Below are positions 1-10,225 of a stretch of DNA of 64,000 nt, piece by piece. A program made the translations under genes and the position numbers. The notes under the pieces were generated by a model. That model saw only the letters and a list, made by a program, of their open reading frames with translations, made no database searches and was not told the DNA's origin. Position 1 is the first letter of the stretch; the number at the start of each line of letters is the position of its first letter. The stretch is from NCBI GenBank assembly GCA_037447655.1, contig JBBHKE010002158.1:1-64000 (forward strand), in the 5' to 3' direction. The stretch is from Zygnema cylindricum (Eukaryota; Streptophyta; Zygnematophyceae; Zygnematales; Zygnemataceae).

Positions 1-467
1 GGCTTGTTGGAGCAACCTAAGTTCATTATTCGAAAATCTCTCCTCCATTTTTTTTTTCTCTCTATTCTTCATTCCAATTTTGTCTCTCTTTTTTTTTCGG
101 CATTTTGGATGCCTCTGTTGAGTGTTTTTGTACCTAAAGTTTCATCTTTGAAGATCCCTCAACATTCAATTTCTACCTCTATCCGCCATGTTACTTTTTT
201 TGGACATCTTTTCGGTATATGGGAGCATCGGAGGGACTTCTTTTTTTACTTTCCCTTCCAAATTTTCCCAATTTCCGTTTTTCCACTCAATCATCCACTT
301 TATTTTGAGGAAAGGAAATATGGAAATTTGGAAATTTAGATGTATATATATATATATATATATAGATGAAATTTTGGGCGGAACAAAACACATGGAAAAC
401 AAAATGGCAACCAAAGGTCAGCTGGGAATTTATGTTTCTCAAAGTTTTTATACGGTTTTTAGATAAT
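1..467. other. Unassigned AT-rich DNA with a TA microsatellite
   Basis: No recognisable gene or retroelement domain was seen on either strand. The stretch is T-rich and contains an uninterrupted TA dinucleotide run at about 341-363. The short open frames here have no domain features and look like chance. Confidence 0.5.
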
Positions 468-1300
468 ATTCAACAGTTGTAGTTGAAGTTGTACACTTTT
501 AGTTGAAGTTGTACAGTTTTTATAGATCAGCTGAAAATTTATGTTTTCAAAAAGTTTTAAAAGTTTATGTTTTCAATACTGTTTTTGGTTAATATTCAAA
601 GTTGTAGTTTAAGTTGTAAAATTTTTTGATGAAGTTGTACGGTTTTTAGTCAAAGTTGTACATTGTTTGGTCAAAGTTGTACATGTGTTGTCAAAGTTGC
701 ACAGTTTTTATTTCAAGTTGTACAGTTTTTGTTCGAAGCTGTACAGTTTTTAGTCCATGTTGTATAGTTTTTAGTCCATGTTGTACAATTTTTAGTCCAT
801 GTTGTACAATTTTTAGTCTAAGTTGTACAGTTTTTAGTCCATGTGGTACAGTTTTTAGTCCAAGTTGTACAGTTTTTAGTTCAAGTTATACAGTTTTTTG
901 TCCAAGTTGTACAGTTTTTTGTCCAAGTTGTATAGTTTTTTGTCCAAATTCTACATTTTTTAGTCCAAGTTCTACAGTTTTTAGTTTAGTCCAAGTTGTA
1001 CAGTTTTTAGTCTTAGTTGTACACTTTTTAGTCCAAGTTGTACAGTTTTTAGTCCAATTTTAACAATTTTTTGTCGAAGTTTAACAATATTTTGTCGAAG
1101 TTTAAAAGTTGTTGTAATTGTACAGTGTTTCGTCCAAGTTGTACATGTTTTAGTCAAACAGTGTTTAGTCGACATTGTACAGTTTTAAGTCAACATTGTA
1201 CAGTTTTTAGTCAAAGCTTTAGAGTTTTTCTGTCAAAGTTCTATTGTTTTTTGCTGAATTTGTTCAGTTTTTTATCCAAGTTGTACAATTTTTAGTCATA
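468..1300. repeat. 21-bp minisatellite (first block)
   Basis: A degenerate tandem array with a period of about 21 bp. The plus-strand unit reads roughly AGTTGTACAGTTTTTAGTCCA. There are some 35-40 units with substitutions and small indels. Because 21 is a multiple of three, one frame stays open at 656-1,063 and reads as a Cys-Thr-Val-Phe-Ser-Pro heptad repeat. That is a by-product of the period, not evidence of a gene. The array resumes at 15,183 on the far side of copia element B, so B was inserted into it. Confidence 0.85.
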
Positions 1301-1305
1301 GTTTT

Positions 1306-2094
1306 TGTTTTTCTATGACCACCGGTGGAGGTGGAGGAGCAACAGTATTAGTAGAAGTAGACATGATACACTCTTAGAAGCTATCAAGAATTCTACTAAA
1401 CAATTGTTTACAAGTGCTCACCAAATCTTATACAAGCATCCAAACTTCACAAAGCTCTATCAGAATATGGAGCAGTATAAAAAATGACAACTCCCAAAGT
1501 TTCACTACAATTGACTTGACAACACTCAAGATAAATACTCAGAAGTTTCCCAAAAACTGTTTGCAGTTTTACTACTTGGAAGACTAGATACATTTTGTGT
1601 TCTGAGTCCTAAGTCTTATACTTTTGTTGTACCAACGATGCCAGTGTATCTGAGAGGTACGTCAAACCGCCAAGCTAACACTAATCTGTTTAGCTACCAC
1701 TGAGCTACCATTAAGATACCACTAAGCTAACTAGAATCGTATCTATCGCAAATCCTCTGTACTATACTTAATCATTTAGATTATCCGCAGATGTGCTGTT
1801 TGTACGGAACATATCAAATGAAATCGCATTTGCGTTGTCTTAACATAGTCGCAACTGCGTTGTTTTGACTGCGTCGCAGCTGCGTTGCTGCATCGCAGTT
1901 GCGTTGTCCCACCTGATGTGTGACATACGTATGTGGGTGTAAGTGCCACTCCAAAATTTGTGTAATATGCTTTAAGTGACGACGAGTGTCACTGTAGATC
2001 AATGTTTTGTTTTTTAACCTTATTTACTGAGGATTCTACAATGTTTTGTTTTTTAACCTTATTTACTGAGGATTAAAGCTTTCCAATATCAACA
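1306..2094 (-). repeat. LTR of copia B, left copy
   Basis: Homologous along its length to 14,433-15,182. On the plus strand it starts TGTTTTTCTATGACC and ends CCAATATCAACA. It differs from the right copy by a 39-bp period tandem duplication at about 2,001-2,075. Its second half is duplicated again at 3,055-3,492. U3 carries reiterated CGCAGTTGCG/CGCAGCTGCG motifs near 1,840-1,900. Confidence 0.75.
2001..2075. repeat. 39-bp tandem duplication inside LTR-B
   Basis: Two adjacent copies of a unit starting AATGTTTTGTTTTTTAACC, at about 2,001 and 2,040. They are identical across about 35 bp and absent from the other two LTR-B copies in the window, so this is a recent local duplication. Confidence 0.85.
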
Positions 2095-2644
2095 GAATCT
2101 AACCTTGTAAAATACATTATCTGACAGACATCGTCGCCCTCGCCAAACTCGAATGAATCTTTGGCGGCTTTTAGACATAGCGGCGCGCTGTGCTACGTGG
2201 TGCCACATCATTCGACGTTGAAAAGGATGGGAGGAGGAACGATGGCTCCCAAGCTGACAATTGTCAACTAGAAGGCCATGTTGTACAATGGCCATACAAG
2301 GAGTACAATCGGCCACTGTACCTTCTTCTACTATAATCTCCTTTGATTGGCCTTGGGTAGAGAAGTAGGTAGTTATGAGTAGGAGTTAAAAGCCTTAGCG
2401 TATTTGAGGCGCCTCTCTCCGAGTGACCTTTTGTATTTATAGGCCATTTTAGCCAGCCATAACTTACTCCCCAAGGGAGCAAATTCAGTGATTTTTTTTT
2501 CGTTTGACACAGGGGAGTCTTGTCCTCACTGAGGTGAGGGTGGTCAGAGTTTTTGTGTGCCTGGGCGGCACCTATTCATTGAGAAAGTGGAAAGGGAAAA
2601 TATTATCTTAGAGGCTCTGCATAGGTTGCTCATTCTGTTGGATA

Positions 2645-3046
2645 ATGGAGACCACAAAATTTGAGGTTATGGGCCCACCCTCTAAAGTGCCCATATTTAA
2701 TGGATCAGACTTTCTTTTTTGGGAAATAATGATGGAGGGAGAACTTTTTGAGAATCACCTATGGGGCATAGTGTCCAGGCAAATTTTATGCCCACCTCCA
2801 TCTGGGTTTGGAGGAACACGTTTTCCTGGCAACTCCGTCACAACAGCTGTTAAAACATCAGCCACCATCACGAATATTGACGAGAAAGGGGAGGAAATAA
2901 TCATCGAAGGAGAAAATGGAGGAGTTGCTTATCGAGAGACTTTATTCTCAAGGACAATACTAGAGCAGCACCACCAGCAATGGTGACTTGGAGTCAGATC
3001 GAAGGGTCAGAATATGAAAATTGGAACTATAAGGACAAGGTGGCTA
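2645..3046 (+). pseudogene. Copia gag N-terminus, truncated
   Basis: The reading frame starts MET and contains the family-A signature VMGPPSKVPIF, the tryptophan-bearing LFWEIMMEGEL segment and GIVSRQ. It is alignable by eye with the gag start at 21,216. The frame stops after 113 codons. A further gag-like stretch (EYENWNYKDKVAKL) follows in another frame up to about 3,046, so at least one frameshift separates the two. Gag would form the particle shell. Without CCHC or pol this copy is inert. Confidence 0.65.
2665..2679 (+). other. Primer-binding site matching the initiator tRNA-Met anticodon arm
   Basis: GGTTATGGGCCCACC, inside the gag frame seven codons after the ATG. It is complementary over 15 nt to the anticodon loop and stem of plant initiator tRNA-Met as I recall that sequence. 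The same 15-mer recurs at 8,237-8,251, 21,182-21,196 and 63,745-63,759 on the minus strand. Confidence 0.65.
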
Positions 3047-3054
3047 AGCTCTTA

Positions 3055-3492
3055 ATACTTTTGTTGTACCAACGATGCCAGTGTATCTGAGAGGTACGTC
3101 AAACCGCCAAGCTAACACTAATCTGTTTAGCTACCACTGAGCTACCATTAAGATACCACTAAGCTAACTAGAATCGTATCTATCGCAAATCCTCTGTACT
3201 ATACTTAATCATTTAGATTATCCGCAGATGTGCTGTTTGTACGGAACATATCAAATGAAATCGCATTTGCGTTGTCTTAACATAGTCGCAACTGCGTTGT
3301 TTTGACTGCGTCGCAGCTGCGTTGCTGCATCGCAGTTGCGTTGTCCCACCTGATGTGTGACATACGTATGTGGGTGTAAGTGCCACTCCAAAATACCTAT
3401 AATATGCTTTAAGTGACGACGAGTGTCCTTCTAGATCCATGTTCTGTTCATCACACTAATTTACTGAAAATTAAAGCTTTCCAAAATCAACA
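3055..3492 (-). repeat. Partial LTR-B, duplicated second half
   Basis: About the first 340 bp match 1,618-1,960 with no difference I could find, then the copies diverge. It ends CCAAAATCAACA and is followed at once by CTCCCCTAAATC, the polypurine tract seen in plus-strand orientation. This copy, not the full one at 1,306, is therefore joined to the element's natural 3' end. Confidence 0.7.
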
Positions 3493-3606
3493 CTCCCCTA
3501 AATCTTTAGACTCAGTGTATCAGCGCAGCTGCAATGTCAAAGCCACGCAGCTGCGATGTCATACTTAGTGCAGCATTGCACCATAGTAGCGCAAAAAATC
3601 AACTAG
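3493..3606 (-). other. Polypurine tract and 3' tail of copia B
   Basis: CTCCCCTAAATCTTTAG directly follows the LTR end, the complement of a purine tract that would prime plus-strand synthesis. The remainder to 3,606 is non-coding and contains several GCAGCTGC-type motifs. Copia A2 then interrupts; the coding part of B resumes at 10,226. Confidence 0.5.
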
Positions 3607-4604
3607 TGCAAATTTGTGTCCCCTATTGGACCGCAAAACTCAAGAAGCCTCTAGATAACTTTTGACTAACACACTTTCAACAAGAACCGTTGCTACCTAA
3701 GCGGGCAAATAGACAATCTGACTGCAACCCTGTGTAGTGTGGACTCCCTTGAGTCCACAACAAAAAGAATCACTGAAAACGCCCAGCCAGGCGATTAACT
3801 ATCAAAGTGGCAAAGATGCCAATATGTATTCAAGCTTATCGGGAGAGAGGCGGCTACCTCCTCAATCCTCTAAGTCCTAAACTCCTCTCACAACCCCTAT
3901 CTACTGATGGATGAACCAATCACAAGACTGTACAGTACAGAAAGGTACTCTGACCGATGTACATTTCTGTAGGGCTTGTGTACGACAAGGCCATGGAGTG
4001 GACGCCTATCTCCTCTAGACTTGTCCTCACGCTCCTTGAGATTCGCGCTTCCCAATGACATATTGCCAGGTGTCGCTTGGTCATGTCACCTCCAAAAACC
4101 GCCAAAGCGGTTATTTCGGGATCTCGACGATGATGTGGGCCGTTGGATCTAAACCGACTTAAATTGCTCGCCATTCAAAATCAAATGTCCAGTATATTTT
4201 TTTCGTTCGCACAAAATTCCAACTAGCTTCTATGTCCTCAATTTGTTATTCCGTTAATCGGATTGATGATCATAGTAATGTTTAATTATTTATAAAACCT
4301 TATGTATCCTAACGGACTACTACGACAGACTAGTAAGAGCTGACGGCTACGCCTCGCTTTGTCGGTCGGAGGTTCGAGTCGTGCGAGACTCAACCTTTTA
4401 TTCTGAGTGACTTGGGTCATTCTTTAGTCTTGCCTATAGAGCTCAAGTAGCCATGCCTCCATCGCCCTCTTTTTTCTTCAGTGACTACAACAAGTATGGG
4501 GGCTAGAGAGAGAAGGTGGAGGCAGGCTGCCCACACTTTTCTTTTAGCTATTTTAATCAATTAAGACCTAGAAAATACCTCCCCTAAATCTGGTGATTTC
4601 AACA
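3607..4604 (-). repeat. 3' LTR of copia A2
   Basis: Begins TGCAAATTTGTGTCC and ends GATTTCAACA on the plus strand, 998 bp. It is followed by the purine-tract complement CTCCTCTTATTTTC. It contains the antisense tRNA-like block (4,322-4,394) with B box GGTTCGAGTCG at 4,371-4,381. Confidence 0.8.
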
Positions 4605-4617
4605 CTCCTCTTATTTT

Positions 4618-7600
4618 CTAGTCTAATTTTAGTTTCTCTTTTAGCGCACACTTTTCTCTGCAGTATTTTAACTTGGGAGAGGGCAGAGTTTTTGTCATCA
4701 TATCAGCTACCATTTCCCCATCACCTCTATACACAAGATTCACAATTTTTTTTTCAACCTTTTCCCTTACAAAACTCAATCTTATATCCATGTGCTTAGC
4801 CTTAAAATGATGTTTTGGATTGGCTGCAATTGCAATTTTAGCCTGATTATCACAAAACACTTCATGCACCCCTTCTTTTTTCCTGATAAAAGTACGACTA
4901 GTTTTTCAACAGAAACGAGGGCCATATACTACCCATAGTGGACCGAAGACCACCTTTTGCTGTCGCTACCCAACAAATGCTCTCTTTTCTCCCACATATA
5001 ACACATACCCGTAAGCAGCATTTCTCAAAGTTTTATGGCCTGGCTACGGTGGGGCAGGGCTTTGGGGCTGGGGAAGGTTTTGCAGCCATGGTTGTGGTGG
5101 GATGAGCAAGTGGCTTTTTGCGGAGCAGGGAGTGCTGGGATGGCGGTGCAGGGTTGCAGGCTGCAGGTGGGCCAAGCGGGGCTGGGGCCTGCTGGGCGGG
5201 CGGCTTCCGGCAGGCATGGGTGGTCCTCCCTCCCATTGAATTCCCAAAATATTTTTAGCCTCCCCTAAATCCTTCATGTCAAAATCTGCTTCTAAGATCT
5301 TTCTTTAACTTATTGATATTTTCCATAGATTTACTTCACACCAGCAAATCATCTACATAAATTGAAATAAAAATCACACTATTCTCATCCTCAAACATAT
5401 AAATAGAATGGTCAAACTGATCCGAATATATCCCAGACCGGTGAGAAACTCATCTAGTTTCTTGTTCCATTGTTAGGGAGTCTGTTTCAGTCCATATAAG
5501 GACTTTATGAGCCTGCAAACTTTGCTCTCTTATCCTTCCTCTATAAATCCCTTTGGTTGTCGCATGATAATTTCTTCCTCTAGTTCACCGTTGAGGAAAG
5601 GGGTCTTGATATACATCTGGTGTATTTCCATGTGTTTCGCTGCTGCTAGACTAAGGAGAATCCTTACACATGGGAACCCAACCACCAGAGCAAAAGTCTC
5701 CTCATAATCTATCCCCTCTTTTTGGGTGAACCCCTTTGCTACCAACCGAGCCTTATATCTCTCAATGGTGGTTCAATTTCAGTTTAAATACCTATTTGCA
5801 CCTGATTGGTTTTCTGTCTGGAGGACAGTCCACCAGCTCCCAAGTATTAGCTTCCATGATGGAAGCCATCTCATCATTTATGGCTCTGACACATTGGTCA
5901 TTCTTTGGACTGTCCATTGCCTCCGAGTATGACTGAGGCTCATCTGGGTGAGATAGCTTTGTTACCTTATGAGCAACATGTTTTTCTTGTAGCCTTTTGC
6001 TGCTCCTTTGTCCTCCCTCAAATTCCGAAGCTAGAATGGAGGGAAGTCTCGGGTTCCTCCTTGCTGTCTAATCGGCTCCCCTATCCATGGGAGTCGGTTT
6101 CGACCCCTCCTCCTCTGTCTCTTTGGAGTGTATAGAGATAAGAGGTGATCCTGGTGTATCTCCCCAATTTTGGATCTCCCCTAAATCTGCAATCACGTTT
6201 TCACTTGTGTCCCTTCTGGGAAGATCTAAGTCCTTCTCACTCTCGGACTCAAAATTGATTCTTATCTTCTTAGTGTATTTGAAAGGATCAAATGACTTTC
6301 CTTCATCCATGACAACTAGATGCTTTACCCGAGTGATACCTTGTTTAGCTAAGTCATAGACTCTATATCCCTTGACATCCTCATCATATCCCACAATATA
6401 TCTCGGTTTCCCTTTAGCATCTAGTTTCTAGTTTTTCTTATTTGTGTCAAGACTATATACTTGACTACCGAATACTTTCAAGTGAGAAATATCTGGTTTC
6501 CTTCCAACCCTTCACTCATAAGGTGCCATTCCTTTAATGGTTGTAGTGAGAACTCTTTTCTTAATGTAGTTAGCACAGTTTATGGCCTCTGCCTAAAATC
6601 TTCTTACTATTTTCTTATCAGCCAGCATACTATACACACTATCTCCTAAAGTCTAGTTTAACCTCTCAGCTACACCATTATGTTCTGGATTATTTGGTAC
6701 AATTTTTTGATGCTTAACTCCCTCATCTCTCAAGTATTCCTCAAAATAGATAGAGGTTTACTCTCCCCCATTATCACTCCTTATTCGCTTAATAGGGGTT
6801 CCTTGCAATTTTTCACTCCAGGCTTTGTATTCTTTGAAGTACTTTAGTGTGTCAGACTTTGTTTTTAGGAAATAGACTCTAGAATATTTGGACGATTCAT
6901 CAGTAATTGTCAGCATATACCTCTTTCCCCCAACCGAAGGTACTCTTGCTGGTCCCCAGATATCTGTGTGGACCAGATCTAGTTCTTTATCACATCTATA
7001 CGTGGCAGTTTTGGGAAAGGGGAGTTTGTGAGCCTTACCTTGGGCACAGCCACTACAATTATCTATCATTTCATTATCCCCAAACTGAATGCATTCTACT
7101 ACACCAAGCTTCTTCATTTCCCTCAACCTATCAAAATGCACATGCCCTAACCGCTTTATGCCAGATCATCAAGCTCAGGACACCACCATAATAAACACTC
7201 TTCTTTTCATTACTCAGGTTAAGCCTAAACATTCCTTGGCTACCTTTTTGTGCTGTGAAGTAGAGCTTATCTCCATACTTAGCTGTAAAGACTCCTTTTT
7301 AAGTGAAGGTATCAAAATCCTTTTCATCTAGTACAAAGGTAGACACAAGATTTTTACTCAGCTGTGGAATGTAGAGCACATCTGAGAAGGTGAGTATAGA
7401 AGTCTTACCCTCAACTAAAACTTTCACATCTACTGAGCCCACTAAATCTGTAGTATCTACTCTCCCATCCCCATATTCTATTTCTACAGTAGGGATCTAT
7501 CTTAACTTAGTGAAGAGGTGCCTGTCACGACACATATGCATGGATGCACCTGTGTCGATGATCCATCCATCCGTGGAGGTTCCCGAATGGCTCCAAGAGC

Positions 7601-8247
7601 ACACTTCTGTTTCCAAGGGATCTCCTTCTCCTCCAGATTCTCGTAGAGAAGAAGCTCCCCATCCTCCTCCTTAGAGGACTCATCCACTTTCCATCTCCAT
7701 ACATAGACAAGAGAGATCATTACAGTAGTCTAACATCTTCCCTCCTTTGTAAGTCTTACTCCCCAGCCTTTGTTCAACCAGCTGAAGCTCCTAAATGGTA
7801 CCAGCTCAATAGATCTCCACTAAAGTCATCCACAACTCTTCGGCCTTCAAGAGGTGAAGATGAGAGGTAGCCAGTGCTTGAGTGAGGTGCCTCAGAGTGA
7901 AATGCATGGCATTCATGTTGGTGTAATCCCAAATCTGAATGTAGTTTTCCTTTGTCTATACGGCCAGCGCTCAGGGTGCCATGACAATGGGAGTAAGAGG
8001 TGTCTTCTTTCCTTTCCCCTTTTTCGGACACACTCCTGTCACCATCGTCTGCCTACTCCGTTGGAGGAGATGCTGGTGCAGAAAACGTCACTCCACCACA
8101 CCCTGGTGGAGTTCCCTGAGATGGACGTTTCACTTGTCCACTGACTATACCGCAGTATCGTTTTTCACACAATGCCCCTGTCATCACGACTTCCCAATAA
8201 ATGAACCCATATTCGTTAAAGATAGGCACCCTAGAGGGTGGGCCCAT
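4618..8247 (-). pseudogene. Copia A2 gag-pol remnant
   Basis: Read on the minus strand from 8,247: gag start (GPPSRVPIFNEYGFIYWE), a gag middle with an in-frame TAG at 7,791-7,793, protease neighbourhood near 7,550, GAG-pre-integrase and integrase at 6,758-7,141 (CSGCAQGKAH, LVHTDIWGPA, RSDNGGE), integrase tail at 6,068-6,394 (GYRVYDLAKQG), RT start at 5,530-5,745 (VAKGFTQKEGIDYEE), RT middle ending LGEAKNILGIQ near 5,230, then a deletion, and the RNase H end at 4,618-4,869 (FCDNQAKIAIAANPKHHFKAK). Several frames are needed, so it cannot make a polyprotein. Domain order is copia-type, with integrase before RT. Confidence 0.8.
5033..5231. other. GC-rich filler replacing about 450 bp of RT/RNase H in A2
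   Basis: Between the RNase H part (up to about 5,030) and the RT part (from about 5,232), the family-A sequence present at roughly 17,300-17,750 is missing. About 200 bp of unrelated sequence stands in its place. It is very G-rich on the plus strand (GGGGCAGGGCTTTGGGGCTGG and similar), unlike the AT-rich surroundings. It stays open in more than one frame, giving Pro/Ala-rich peptides that look like a composition effect. Origin unknown. Confidence 0.6.
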
Positions 8248-8251
8248 AACC
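8237..8251 (-). other. Primer-binding site of copia A2
   Basis: The plus strand reads GGTGGGCCCATAACC, abutting the LTR start at 8,252. The complement matches the anticodon arm of initiator tRNA-Met over 15 nt. It lies inside the gag frame. Confidence 0.65.
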
Positions 8252-8379
8252 TACAATTCGGTGTCCACCATTGGACTGCAAAGTTAAGGAAGCCTCTAGA
8301 TAGCTTTTGACTAACCCACTTTCAACTAAAACTGCTGCTACCCAAACGGGCAAATAAACAATATGACTGCACCCTTGTG
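8252..8379 (-). repeat. 5' LTR of A2, first piece
   Basis: TACAATTCGGTGTCC followed by sequence matching the first 128 bp of the LTR at 3,607. It breaks at 8,380 where LTR-C begins; the rest of the LTR appears from about 9,705. Confidence 0.7.
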
Positions 8380-9277
8380 TGTTGTTCTACAACCACTGGA
8401 GCAGGTGGAGCATTAGCAGTAGTAGTGGAAGTAGACATGATCTCACTTACAAAAACTAATCAAGAATCCTTTTAAGCAACTGTTTTCTACAGCTCACCAA
8501 ATCTGATACAATGAACCAAACTGTTTCAAACTATACCATAGTATAGAATATCACAAAGACTGACAACTCCCAAAGTTTCAGCTCAATTGATCCAACATAC
8601 ACCAACATATGCAACTCAGAAGTTACCCAAAAACAGTTTGCAGATTACACAGTCTGGATACTTAAAATGTTCTACGTCCTAAGTCTTATACTCTTCACTC
8701 AGTTGTCCAACTACATAGTGCTGTACCGCCGATACAAGTGTTCCAAAACGATACATCCAAAAGAACTAAACTGCCTCTAAGGTCTAAGTGCACCTACTTA
8801 CGCTAAGAACTAATCTATCATTGTACACTCAATATGACATAGAATCCTATACAGGTGATTTGATCAAATTCTTGTCGCGTGGCTAAGTGAATCTCGTCAA
8901 TTGACTTGATTCAGATCAACCGTAGTAGCGCAGTCCAATTCCTGATTATATTCAAATATCCGCAACTTCGTAGCAGCTGCGTTATCACATACAAAAGTTA
9001 GCCGCAGTTGCATTTGTCCTGTTGCGTAGCAATTGCGTTGTCATGTACCAAAATATCGGCAGTTGCGTTTGACCCGTTGCGTCACAGGCTGCGTTTGTCC
9101 GTACTAACCATATCAAAAAAAACCGCAGTTGCGCTTGTTCCATCTGCATCGCAGCTGCGTTGTCGGCACCATTCAAAAACCTGCATTGTGATTCTAGTGA
9201 CGACGCGTGTCCTTATAGATATATTTTTTCCGCGGTCCTATAAATTTGTTGAGACTTAAAGCTTTCCAAAAACAGCA
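8380..9277 (-). repeat. LTR-C inserted in the A2 5' LTR
   Basis: Starts TGTTGTTCTACAACCAC, homologous to the LTR-B start, and includes the complement of a gag N-terminus with a GACAT start near 8,438. It ends AAGCTTTCCAAAAACAGCA. It carries at least eight copies of CGCAGTTGCG-like motifs at 8,955-9,165. No coding body or polypurine tract accompanies it. Confidence 0.65.
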
Positions 9278-9704
9278 GCAGACAGAGCAGCGCAGCAGCG
9301 AAGCTGCGACACAGACAAAACAAACGAAGCTGCGGTTACTTTGGATATGATCCACACAGACAACGCAGCTGCTGCTATCTTGGATATGATTGGGTGCGGG
9401 ACACCGCACCCCGGTTGATGTGATTGTGATCCAATACGGGACAACACAGCTGCGATTGATATGAATCATGTCAACGGACAAGATTTATAAGAGAATCACA
9501 AGTGACTTAGCCTACAAGTATTTGTACAATCACTTAATATAGATTATGAGTAATATTGACTGTACGATGATAGATTGGGTTGGCACGATTACGAACATGT
9601 AGTTTTGAGTATGTGGGTTGATTTTGGACGTACCTCTCAGGTACACTTGTATCGGCGATAAAACACCGAAAGTATAAGACTTAGGACTTAGAGCCAGTGT
9701 CCCC
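9278..9704 (+). repeat. Second LTR-C-like segment in inverted orientation
   Basis: The reverse complement carries the same landmarks in the same order as LTR-C (TAAGTCTTATAC, CGCCGATACAAGTGT, CCGTTGAC, repeated CGCAGCTGCG) but is clearly diverged. With 8,380-9,277 it forms a head-to-head foldback. It is truncated at its outer end, where the A2 LTR resumes at about 9,705. Confidence 0.55.
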
Positions 9705-10225
9705 AGGTCATGTCACGTCCAAAAGCCGCCAAAGCGGTCATTTCGGGATCTCGACGATGATGTGGGCCGTCGGATCTTAACCGACTTTAATTGCTCGCCG
9801 TTCAAGAACAAATGTGCGATACATTTGTTTCGTGCGCACCAAATTCAAACTAGCTTCTATGTCCTTTATTTTTTATTCCGTTAATCAAATGATGATCTTA
9901 GTAATGTTTAATTAGTTATCAAACCCTATGTATCCTAACGGACTACTACAATAGCAGGTAAAAGCTGACGGCTACGCCTCGCTTTGCTGGTCAGAGGTTC
10001 GAGTCTTGCGGGACTCAACCTTTTGTTGAGAGTGACTTAGGTCACTCTTTAGTCTTGCCTATGGAGCTGAGGCAGCCATGGCTCCACCGCCCTCTCTCTC
10101 CTTCAGTTTTTACAACAAGTATGGGGGCTAGAGAGAGAAGGTGGAGGCAGGTTGCCTACGCTTTCATTTCCTTTATTTTAATCAATTAAGACCTAGAAAA
10201 TACCTCCTAAATCTAGGATTTTACA
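9705..10225 (-). repeat. 5' LTR of A2, second piece
   Basis: Matches the latter half of 3,607-4,604, including the tRNA-like block at 9,945-10,020 (B box GGTTCGAGTCT at 9,996-10,006) and the conserved stem-loop near 10,090-10,150. It ends GATTTTACA. Confidence 0.7.

Larger units (their letters stand above)
2095..3050 (+). mobile_element. Truncated plus-strand family-A copia fragment (5' LTR end plus gag start)
   Basis: This sequence resembles the promoter-proximal half of a family-A LTR, in the orientation opposite to surrounding element B. It includes a TATA-like GTATTTATA at about 2,433-2,441, followed by an LTR end, an ATG at 2,645 and gag codons. It is cut on the left at the end of an LTR-B copy and on the right where a partial LTR-B copy begins. 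It is therefore embedded between two copies of the same LTR-B segment. Confidence 0.7.
3607..10225 (-). mobile_element. Ty1/copia element A2 nested in B
   Basis: A minus-strand family-A element. The 3' LTR is 3,607-4,604 and the coding remnant runs from 8,247 down to 4,618. The 5' LTR survives in two pieces, 8,252-8,379 and about 9,705-10,225, with LTR-C sequence between them replacing roughly 330 bp. I see no clean target duplication: actag lies on the left and tcacc on the right. The body has many stops and frameshifts, a 450-bp deletion filled with GC-rich DNA, and a TAG in gag at the same codon as element A. Confidence 0.75.

Noticed and set aside
656-1063. 135-codon Cys/Val/Phe/Ser/Pro repeat protein
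   Set aside because: It is a direct product of the 21-bp tandem repeat staying in frame; no conserved start, no flanking gene signals, and units differ at random.
5033-5277. Pro/Ala-rich or Gly-rich small proteins
   Set aside because: Open in several frames because the patch is GC-rich; it sits inside a broken RT gene.
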